Assembly: GCA_022865865.1 (NCBI GenBank)
Contig: JALHTN010000227.1
Span: 1 to 5,080 of the forward strand
DNA from: Anaerolineales bacterium
Lineage (GTDB): Bacteria > Chloroflexota > Anaerolineae > Anaerolineales > UBA4823
DNA length: 5,080 bases
Direction: 5' to 3'
Shown in pieces: positions 1-4,872 of this stretch. Both the position numbers and the translations under genes were made by a program. Each line of letters starts with the position of its first letter. Position 1 is the stretch's first letter. The notes below the pieces were generated by a model. It did not search any database. It was given only the letters and a program-made list of their open reading frames with translations, and was not told where the DNA came from.

Positions 1-10
1 GATACAAGAA

Positions 11-232
11 ATGACAGCCGAACAAAAAACAAACCAAAGAGATCAGCCTGCTTTTGATATGACTGCCTGTATGGCGATGATGGAAAAGATGATGTCGGGA
101 CATTCGGAAGGGTGCGACTGCGAAGAGATGATGTCGCAGATTAACAGTGAGGGGAGCATTCCAGACGAATGGCTTAAGGTTATGTCCCAGATGATGGGAT
201 CTCATTGCGGGTCTCCGAAAGTTGAAGAATAG
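11..232 (+). CDS. Small Met/Cys-rich acidic protein, function unknown
   Basis: The 73-residue product has no signal peptide or membrane helix, so it should be cytosolic. It is rich in possible soft-metal ligands: Cys at 20, 35, 37 and 66, His at 31 and 65, and 12 Met, several in pairs (MAMMEKMM at 21-28, EEMM at 38-41, SQMM at 59-62). CDC at 35-37 and SHC at 64-66 are the most metal-site-like pieces. Two similar blocks (about 17-41 and 54-66), each an MM-bearing helix next to Cys, could form a two-helix hairpin. I recall similar short proteins in Chloroflexota genomes but no assigned function; metal binding is inference from composition. The reading frame is open back to base 2 (ATA CAA GAA before the ATG) and no ribosome binding site is visible in the 10 bases upstream, so the true start may lie outside the window. 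The downstream locus may be a cobalt-transporter remnant, which would fit a metal theme only loosely. Confidence 0.68.
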   Translation: MTAEQKTNQRDQPAFDMTACMAMMEKMMSGHSEGCDCEEMMSQINSEGSIPDEWLKVMSQMMGSHCGSPKVEE

Positions 233-281
233 AACACATTAATCGCAACGTATCAATCAACCAATAAGAAAGAAAAGGGAA

Positions 282-606
282 ATGACTACCACGCTAGCAC
301 AAACCGATCTGAAACCTTTTGAGGTACAAACGCTAATTGTTGGCTTCACCCTGGATGATCATCTTGGGACTCACACCTCACTGCGTGCGTGAAGCGCCAA
401 TAAACACGATCTGGCACACCGCGCTGGGTGGCTATTCAAAGACTTGCAATATGGTACCACTGGCAGTGACACTCTTTTCGGTAGCCGCATTGAAGGGAGT
501 GCAGACGAAGGCTAGCTCTGCTATCTCGGGGGTGCTCTCCGGAATGATCGTCTTCATTGCAGTGAGCAATCCGCTGTTTAGCTTCCCATGGTCAGGGTGT
601 GATTAA
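282..606 (+). pseudogene. Frame-broken small membrane protein locus, possible cbtB/cbtA remnant
   Basis: An ATG at 282, behind a purine-rich stretch (AAGAAAGAAAAGGGA), opens a 36-codon frame beginning MTTTLAQTDLKPFEVQTLIV and ending at TGA 390-392. The next frame (337-606) then carries the hydrophobic continuation (MIILGLTPHC), a VREAPINTIWH segment, and a second hydrophobic stretch LKGVQTKASSAISGVLSG followed by MIVFIAVSNPLFSFP. The switch between frames around 340-390 looks like an indel in one gene. From memory, CbtB proteins start with a short polar segment, one helix and a C-terminal HExxHDxRHxxGxxCH-like tail, and CbtA proteins begin with a helix of the form KGLxxGxxAGLLSGxxxFxxGEPL. 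The two halves weakly resemble these in the usual cbtB-cbtA order, but the His/Cys tail is mostly missing and there is no room for the rest of CbtA. It could equally be an unrelated small membrane protein. A terminator follows the TAA at 604-606. Confidence 0.4.
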
Positions 607-613
607 ACCAATA

Positions 614-653
614 AAACGTGAATCCTGACAAGAAATTGCCAGGATTCACGTTT
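614..653. terminator. Strong intrinsic terminator, probably bidirectional
   Basis: A perfect 14-bp inverted repeat (AAACGTGAATCCTG at 614-627, CAGGATTCACGTTT at 640-653) encloses a 12-base loop. The stem is A-rich on the left and ends in T's on the right, so it can act in either direction. It begins seven bases after the TAA of the preceding frame. The GTG at 618, which could be read as a start for the next gene, lies inside the left arm and is therefore unlikely to be used. Confidence 0.75.
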
Positions 654-677
654 AGAATGATTAGTAGAGCGTCTACC

Positions 678-1535
678 ATGCTGATAATCGAAAATAATAA
701 TTTGACAGCAAGTCCATTGACCGAGAATTCGCTTTCCTTAACCCGAATTACAGAAAACGAGGCTACCAATGTTTTTTTCATCCAAATGGGACTTACTCTC
801 GGAATCTTCCTTCTTTTGCACTTCGCGATCGGCAAATACCCAACCCCTTTGCCAAAAAGCGCAGATCGAAGAAGAGAAATATGGCAAGCCCTCAGACTGT
901 GGGCAATCCTGGTAATTGCCGTAACCATAGCTGTCTTGATAATTCCACAGAGCGAGTTGGTCGCTCCCACGTTTAAAGTAGTGGCAACCACAAATCTGGC
1001 GCTATCCCCTTTTTGAGTCTTGATACCATTATTTCTCGTTCTGCGCATGAATAAATGGACTGCAAAGGATCTGGGTTTTAGCATGCCCGGGTCGCGCTCC
1101 GTGACGATTTTTTCGATTGGTGTTATGGCTTTGATAGGGGTCGTGGGTTTCTTCGAGCCTGGTTTCAAACCGCTGACAGCGTGGTTTGTGCTCATGAGTC
1201 TCTACCAGCCAGCATTCACTGAAGAGTTTTTCTTTCGGGGCGTGATCCAAGGCAAGCTCGAAAGGGCATTAGGACAAAATAAAGCCTGGTTCTTTTCTGG
1301 GATCTTGTTTGGGTTAATGCACACCAGTGTTAATCTCTTCGGGCAGCAGTGGTATCGGTACGGTGAAAACATGATCAACGCCCTCGTTTTGCTTCTCATT
1401 CAAACCCTTTTTGTGTGGATATTTGGAATCATGTACATGAAATCCAGGAGCTTGTTACCCAGCTATGTAGCACATTACCTTATTGATGGTCGCTCGGCTT
1501 CGATTATTTATTATGTCACTTCGGCCATTTCCTAA
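678..1535 (+). pseudogene. CPBP-family intramembrane metalloprotease, split by in-frame TGA
   Basis: CPBP (Abi, CaaX-protease-like) proteins are polytopic membrane proteases whose glutamate and histidine residues line an intramembrane active site; bacterial members are linked to prenyl-protein processing, bacteriocin immunity or regulated proteolysis. All three motifs are present in the part after the stop: EEFFFRG at 1221-1241, FGLMH at 1308-1322 and HYLIDG at 1473-1490. The upstream part (678-1013) has an N-terminal polar segment, a helix around QMGLTLGIFLLLHF, a basic loop KSADRRREIWQALRLW and another helix (ILVIAVTIAVLII). It runs in the same frame into TGA 1014-1016 and continues immediately with VLIPLFLVLRMNKWTAKDLGF, a typical CPBP segment. 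Conservation on both sides indicates one gene with a nonsense codon. A TTG at 1020 could restart a 171-aa protein holding all the motifs, but no ribosome binding site is evident. The start is uncertain: ATG 678 has a weak TAGAG upstream; ATG 657 and ATG 786 are in frame too. Intended product, about 285 residues. Confidence 0.82.
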
Positions 1536-1550
1536 TTTGCTTTCAATAAG

Positions 1551-1567
1551 GGATGATACCATCATCC
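1551..1567. repeat. Short inverted repeat between the CPBP and membrane-protein genes
   Basis: A perfect 7-bp inverted repeat (GGATGAT, ACC, ATCATCC) starts 16 bases after the CPBP stop codon. There is no T-run after it, so it is a poor intrinsic terminator; it may only be a weak RNA hairpin or a protein-binding palindrome. The rest of 1536-1660 shows nothing I can name, apart from a weak AGG ahead of the next start. Confidence 0.35.
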
Positions 1568-1660
1568 GAATGAGCGCTGATTTGGAGGTCTTTGCCAATC
1601 AGTATTAGAGCGATGTAGGGCATTGGATCAGCAAGGCAACAAACATGAGATAGGATGCAA

Positions 1661-2707
1661 ATGATAATCATGAACAATAAACAGAGAAAGGACCGCTCAG
1701 CAGTCAGACGTGATCACGCCGAAAATTATCTGCTGATCTCCCTGGTTGCATTCGCTGTCACGGTCATTTTCACCCGTGTCTTCCTTCAGTTGACCGGTTA
1801 CCCCCAGATCGGCAACAGTGTGCTGCATATCGCCCACGCGCTTTGGGGTGGGTTGTTGCTCTTTGTCGCCATGTTGTTACCCCTAGGATTGGCAAACCGC
1901 TGGGTTATCCAGGTCAGCGCCTTGCTGGGAGGGATTGGTTTTGGGCTTTTCATCGACGAGGTGGGCAAATTCATCACCCAAACCAACGACTACTTCTTCC
2001 CATCCGCTCTCTCCCTTATCTATAGCTTCTTTCTCCTTACTATTCTTGTATATCTCTACTTTCGCCGGCCGCGCCAGGAAAATCCTCGCAAAGCTATGTA
2101 CTATGTCCTTGAAGGGCTGCAAGACGCATTAGACGGAGATCTGGATTAGGAAGAGGCAGCCCGCATCGAGGCTCAGTTAGCCATTGCCAGGGGATCGGAG
2201 CAGTTGGAGATTTCGTCCCTGGCAGACGCGATCATCTCCTATTTGCAGCAGGAAAAAAGTCATCTATCTTCAGCAGAACCAGATTTCTGGAAACGAATCG
2301 CCTTGGGTGTGGATGAAATAGGTCACCGCGTTGGTCGCAGTTTACATCGCACCATTATTTCAATAATCCTGTTCCTGTGGATAATTTTTGTGATTGTCTT
2401 TATCTCAGTATTAGTTCAAGGGGGCGCAAACATCGACAGCCAGGTAGTCCAGTGGCGAGGAGCCCTAATAGTTATCCAGGTCGTGATTGGCGCCTTGATG
2501 ATACTCGCGGTCATCGCCTGGCATACAGGAAATGTAGAGCGCGGTTTGCAATTCGCAGTATTTGGTTTTCTCCTTTCGCTAATCGCCTTGCAGACCCTGT
2601 ACTTTTACATATCTCAGTTTTCAGCACTTACCACCACATTGATTCAATTTATTCTCTTACTGATATTGCTTGCCTATCGCCGTTGGCACTTAACTGAAGT
2701 AAAGTGA
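1661..2707 (+). pseudogene. Eight-helix membrane protein of unknown function, split by in-frame TAG
   Basis: Two open stretches in one frame, 1661-2146 and 2150-2704, are separated only by TAG 2147-2149. The first part has a basic N-terminus and four hydrophobic segments: roughly YLLISLVAFAVTVIF, LHIAHALWGGLLLFVAMLL, a Gly-rich helix with FIDEVGKFITQTNDYFF after it, and ALSLIYSFFLLTILVYLYF. It then enters a polar region YYVLEGLQDALDGDLD. After the stop the frame continues with EEAARIEAQLAIARGSEQ, a helical acidic stretch that naturally extends the linker, then SLADAIISYLQQEKSHL and four more hydrophobic segments, ending at TGA. I take it as one protein of about 349 codons: two four-helix bundles joined by a cytosolic helical linker. 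I recall the HALWGG and FIDEVGKF patterns from uncharacterised membrane proteins but know no function. ATG 1661 is preferred because AGG at 1652-1654 sits six bases upstream; ATG 1655 and 1670 are alternatives. A TTG at 2204 could restart the second half as a 167-aa protein. Confidence 0.72.
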
Positions 2708-2809
2708 GTAGCCACAGGGTGAATGAAACGAAGAGTTTAAAGTCCGAGGATATGCCAAGGGTGATAACTTAAATGCCGTGAGCATTCGCTAAAAATATAC
2801 GAACAACCC

Positions 2810-2850
2810 AAAAAGGATGTGACTGAATACCCTTCTGCACATCCTTTTTT
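2810..2850 (+). terminator. Intrinsic terminator after the membrane-protein gene
   Basis: A perfect 12-bp stem (AAAAAGGATGTG at 2810-2821, CACATCCTTTTT at 2838-2849) with a 16-base loop ends in a run of six T's. It stands about 100 bases after the TGA at 2705-2707. The A-run on the left could let it work from the other side too. Between 2708 and 2809 I see no gene and no other recognisable element. Confidence 0.8.
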
Positions 2851-2881
2851 GTATTCCTAATGACTGAGAAGGGGCATCAAA

Positions 2882-2922
2882 TCACCACATTAACCACCAT
2901 ATGTGGTGAAGACATCTCACCA
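2882..2922. promoter_or_regulatory. Cluster of TCACCA half-sites, probable operator
   Basis: Four copies of a CACCA/TGGTG word occur within about 40 bases: TCACCACAT at 2882-2890, CACCA at 2895-2899, TGGTGA (reverse) at 2904-2909 and TCACCA at 2917-2922. They form overlapping palindromes: TCACCACAT with ATGTGGTGA (2901-2909), CACCATATGTGGTG (2895-2908), and TGGTGA with TCACCA around a 7-base spacer. The cluster lies directly over and upstream of the likely -35 box of the 51-aa gene, as expected for a regulator's binding site. The regulator is not in the window. An RNA hairpin is an alternative, but no T-run follows. Confidence 0.5.
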
Positions 2923-2938
2923 TGTTAATTTGTATATT
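2909..2938 (+). promoter_or_regulatory. Candidate sigma-70-type promoter for the 51-aa protein gene
   Basis: A -35-like AAGACA (2909-2914) and a -10-like TATATT (2933-2938) are separated by 18 bases. The -10 box is about 50 bases before the ATG at 2989. Much of the sequence from 2911 to 2938 recurs at 3258-3285 ahead of the tusA remnant (shared GACATCTC, ATGTT, TTT and TATATT at the same spacing). The resemblance supports a functional element, though the -35 box is poor and may need an activator. Confidence 0.45.
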
Positions 2939-2975
2939 TGAAAGGACAAACAAACCCTACCATTTTTCTAGATCA

Positions 2976-2982
2976 GAGGAGG
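2976..2982 (+). promoter_or_regulatory. Strong ribosome binding site that fixes the start at 2989
   Basis: GAGGAGG lies six bases before ATG 2989. It is the best Shine-Dalgarno match in the window. The same frame is open further upstream to a possible start at 2938, but that start lacks such a site and would fall at the transcription start, so the shorter 51-aa product is chosen. Confidence 0.8.
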
Positions 2983-2988
2983 CTTGAA

Positions 2989-3144
2989 ATGACCGCAGTA
3001 TTCGCAATAATGGAAAAATATAATAAGGTCATCATTTTTTCGCTCGTGGGTGTGATCGCTCTTTTTCTCTTCGCCTGTACGTTCAATGATGTTTTACCCA
3101 TTTGTCATTGGATATTCGGGTGCGACCATATGATGCATCTGTAG
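2989..3144 (+). CDS. 51-aa single-helix membrane protein with Cys/His-rich tail
   Basis: The product has a short N-terminus (MTAVFAIMEKYNK), one hydrophobic helix of about 18 residues (VIIFSLVGVIALFLFACT, about 14-31) and a C-terminal tail with Cys at 39 and 45 and His at 40, 47 and 50, in the pattern CHWIFGCDHMMHL. With Lys at 10 and 13 before the helix, the positive-inside rule predicts the tail outside or in the periplasm-like space. Cys30 at the end of the helix follows LFA, so a lipobox (LFAC) is conceivable, although its neighbours are not classical. The clustered Cys/His/Met suggest a metal-binding or redox tail; this is inference and I do not recognise the family. It has its own strong ribosome binding site, its own promoter region and a hairpin terminator after it, so it is probably a monocistronic small gene. 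No close homologue can be named by eye. Confidence 0.72.
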   Translation: MTAVFAIMEKYNKVIIFSLVGVIALFLFACTFNDVLPICHWIFGCDHMMHL

Positions 3145-3191
3145 GCACCATTATTGATCATCCGGATTTTCTTCACCGGCAACCGGGTTAT

Positions 3192-3247
3192 AGGGTCCGC
3201 TCATCTAATATTTCCGAATTCGGAAAATGAGCTGGGCCCTTTCCTTT
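3192..3247 (+). terminator. Large stem-loop with palindromic arm, probable terminator
   Basis: AGGGTCCGCTCAT (3192-3204) pairs with ATGAGC plus GGGCCCT (3227-3240) as a 13-bp RNA stem with one G.U pair and one bulged T (3233). The region between holds a 6-base unpaired strand and a perfect 16-bp palindrome TTTCCGAATTCGGAAA (3211-3226), which could also pair on itself. A pyrimidine-rich tail TTTCCTTTCT follows. Its place, about 50 bases after the 51-aa gene and just before the next promoter, fits a terminator. The T-run is interrupted, so the strength is uncertain. The stretch 3145-3191 holds only CCGG repeats that I cannot interpret. Confidence 0.6.
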
Positions 3248-3255
3248 CTACGGAG

Positions 3256-3285
3256 ATGACATCTCCCAATGTTGCTTTATATATT
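3256..3285 (+). promoter_or_regulatory. Candidate promoter for the tusA remnant, related to the one at 2909
   Basis: A -35-like ATGACA (3256-3261) and a -10-like TATATT (3280-3285) are 18 bases apart, the same geometry as at 2909-2938. Aligned from GACATCTC, 23 of 30 positions are the same over 2911-2940 and 3258-3287. A perfect inverted repeat GGAGAT-GAC-ATCTCC (3252-3266) overlaps the -35 box and could bind a regulator. The predicted transcript would have a leader of about 130 bases before ATG 3424; I see no gene and no riboswitch I can name in 3290-3408. Confidence 0.45.
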
Positions 3286-3408
3286 CATGGCATGCAAAGA
3301 ATCGAATGCTATTGAACAAGGCGAAAATGAATAACCAGTTTGCAAAATAATCACACAAGAAAGCTCTGGTGCGCAGGAAATTATCATCAGTCCGCTTTGC
3401 GTGTCAAT

Positions 3409-3414
3409 GAGGAG
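3409..3414 (+). promoter_or_regulatory. Ribosome binding site of the tusA remnant
   Basis: GAGGAG stands nine bases before ATG 3424. Together with the fit of the translated N-terminus to the TusA family, it fixes that start. Confidence 0.7.
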
Positions 3415-3423
3415 AATTGAATA

Positions 3424-3582
3424 ATGACCTCCCTCAAAGCAGACAAATTTTTAGATTCAGCTTGCTTGCTCTGCTCTCTTCCAATTGTCAAGACATCCTT
3501 AGCTATCAAAGAGATCGGTGTAGGGCAGATCTTACAGGTGATTGCAACTGATCCTGGGGTTCCGCCCGATATAAAGGCTTGA
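3424..3582 (+). pseudogene. tusA: TusA/SirA-family sulfur carrier protein, truncated by nonsense codon
   Basis: TusA-family proteins are cytosolic carriers of about 75-80 residues that hand on persulfide sulfur through a Cys in a DxxGLxCPxP motif, for tRNA thiolation or sulfur metabolism. Here 52 residues are open. The motif appears as DSACLLCSLP at 11-20: the active Cys17 and Pro20 are kept, but Gly14 is Cys and Pro18 is Ser. Next comes a well-preserved IVKTSLAIKEIGVGQILQVI and ATDPGVPPDIKA. The frame ends at TGA 3580-3582, exactly where the family usually has Trp (DIKAW), and continues with SRQTGH, the expected following residues, so the stop replaces a codon inside the gene. After that the sequence changes to a CrtI-type desaturase, so the last strand of the TusA fold is lost. 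The truncated product probably does not fold properly. Two motif changes, a nonsense codon and a lost 3' end together indicate a pseudogene. Confidence 0.8.
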
Positions 3583-3597
3583 AGTCGGCAAACCGGT

Positions 3598-3965
3598 CAT
3601 GATACTATTATGGCTCTCGTACCAGCTGGCCGGATTGATGATGTCTCCCCACAAGATTGGCAGACACTCCACTCACCTGGCAAAACATGTATAATCTTGC
3701 CAAAGGAGCCGCATCCGGCAGCCTCAATCATAACTTACTGCAGGTAGGTTATTTACGAACGCATAACAGGCATCGCCAATACCAAAACCTATACTTCGCG
3801 GGTGGCAGCACGCATCCTGGGAATGGACTGCCCTTGGTTCTTTTATCTGCGAAGCTAACCTCCGAGAGGATTTTTAATGAGGTAAAAATACCTCGTTTAC
3901 CACACCGCCTCACATTCGCTCCCGCAAAAACATTCATTGGAAGTGAGGTGAGTGAAATAGGATAA
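3598..3965 (+). pseudogene. 3' remnant of CrtI-type phytoene desaturase
   Basis: CrtI-type desaturases are FAD-dependent, membrane-associated enzymes of about 500 residues that introduce double bases of conjugation into phytoene or dehydrosqualene. Only the last part remains, in two pieces. Piece one follows the TusA-like SRQTGH in the same frame: HDTIMALVPAGRIDDVSPQDWQ (3598-3663). Piece two begins one frame over, near 3663, with DTPLTWQNMYNLAKGA, then SLNHNLLQVGYLRTHNRH and NLYFAGGSTHPGNGLPLVLL, ending at TAG 3963-3965. The GGSTHPGNGLP segment is the C-terminal FAD-contacting signature and identifies the family. In intact relatives I recall roughly 30-40 residues between QDWQ and the TP.TW segment, so an internal deletion with frame change is likely at 3660-3665, where TGGCA recurs at 3689. 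The N-terminal Rossmann domain is absent. A piece from TTG 3657 (102 aa) could be translated but cannot be an enzyme. It lies 13 bases before the synthase gene, the usual partner order. Confidence 0.82.
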
Positions 3966-3978
3966 TCATTTCAAAGTT

Positions 3979-4872
3979 ATGAGGATGAAGAAATCCAGTG
4001 CGGAGCTCGCCCAATCGATAACCTGGACTGGGAGTAAGCAGACATATTACACTGCCCGCTTAATAGTCGATAAGGACCTAGTAGAAGATTTCTACCGGGC
4101 ATATGCGTATTTCCGCTGGATCGATGACATTATTGATATCACTGCAAAAACAGATGGTGAACGGATTACTTTCACTCAGCGGCAAAAGGAATTAATTGAT
4201 TCTCTTTATGAGAAAAAGAAACCATTCGATTTAACTCCCGAAGAGAATATACTCGCCGATCTGATCGAAAACGATCGTGGGGATGACAGCGGGTTGCAGT
4301 CCTTTATCCGCAACATGTTCGCCATTATTGAATTCGACGCCAATCGAAAAGGTCGTTTGATCAATGAAGCTGAGCTCTCCTGGTATTTGGAATCTTTAGC
4401 CAAATCTGTTACCGATGGTCTCCAATATTTCATTGGTAATGGTCATTTATATCCTTCTGGCGAACACAAATATTCAGCCGCTATCGCCGCCCATATCACC
4501 CACTTGCTCCGTGACATGCTGCCAGACACGCAGGATGGGTTCATCAACATTCCGGATGAATACTTGGATACCCACCACATTACCCATGATGATGTAGGCA
4601 GCAATGCTTACCGGACCTGGGTACGAAATCGGGTGCAGCTGGCCCGGGATAACTTCCGCCTTGGCAAACTATATCTAGATGAACTGGATGTTTTGCGAAC
4701 CAAGATTGCAGGCTATTGGTATTGCACCCGCTTTGAGAGCGTATTGGACACGGTTGAGAAAGATGATTACCAGCTGCGCAGCGAATATGAGGAACGCAGA
4801 AAAATCTCCACCTGGCTCAAAATCGCCTGGTTAGGAATCTATATCACATTCAAGCATACCTTATCGCGCTAA
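3979..4872 (+). CDS. Squalene/phytoene synthase family protein
   Basis: This head-to-head prenyl synthase joins two prenyl diphosphates (GGPP to phytoene, or FPP to squalene/dehydrosqualene) at the cytosolic membrane face. The 297-residue length is normal for the family. The fold is all-helical: KQTYYTARLIV at 20-30 matches the usual SFYxASRLL start, YFRWIDDIID at 44-53 carries the first Asp-rich motif (Asp49, Asp50, Asp53), and LLRDMLPD at 176-183 with GFINIPDE after it is the second (Arg178, Asp179, Asp183), where diphosphate-bound magnesium sits. The C-terminal part (RVQLARDNFRLGKLYLDEL) is typical. No stop or frame break interrupts it, unlike most neighbours. ATG 3979 or ATG 3985 could be the start; no good ribosome binding site precedes either, and translation may have been coupled to the upstream desaturase, which ends 13 bases earlier. 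Substrate (C15 or C20) cannot be told by eye. With the desaturase broken, its product would need another enzyme elsewhere. Confidence 0.9.
   Translation: MRMKKSSAELAQSITWTGSKQTYYTARLIVDKDLVEDFYRAYAYFRWIDDIIDITAKTDGERITFTQRQKELIDSLYEKKKPFDLTPEENILADLIENDRGDDSGLQSFIRNMFAIIEFDANRKGRLINEAELSWYLESLAKSVTDGLQYFIGNGHLYPSGEHKYSAAIAAHITHLLRDMLPDTQDGFINIPDEYLDTHHITHDDVGSNAYRTWVRNRVQLARDNFRLGKLYLDELDVLRTKIAGYWYCTRFESVLDTVEKDDYQLRSEYEERRKISTWLKIAWLGIYITFKHTLSR

Noticed and set aside
618..656. GTG at 618 as start of the CPBP gene
   Set aside because: It sits inside the left arm of a perfect 14-bp terminator stem, and the residues it would add look like translated hairpin rather than protein.
1014..1016. 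Selenocysteine at the TGA of the CPBP gene
   Set aside because: No redox motif is expected there, CPBP proteases are not known selenoproteins, and the following bases show no evident SECIS-like hairpin by eye.
578..1195. 205-codon open frame on the minus strand
   Set aside because: It lies opposite the CPBP gene, crosses the terminator hairpin, has a low-complexity basic translation with no recognisable domain, and the + strand carries clear protease motifs.
1843..2132. Alternative-frame open stretches inside the eight-helix membrane protein, both strands
   Set aside because: They are shadows of the main frame: no start signals, no sensible hydrophobic pattern, no recognisable motifs.
2938..2988. 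N-terminal extension of the small membrane protein to 68 residues
   Set aside because: The GAGGAGG site at 2976-2982 points to ATG 2989, and the extension would start at or before the predicted transcription start.
3160..3186. Repeated CCGG words before the large hairpin
   Set aside because: CCGG is its own reverse complement and only four bases long; no stable or repeated unit emerges.
4206..4597. Short open stretches on both strands inside the synthase gene
   Set aside because: They overlap a clear family member in the main frame and have no supporting features.
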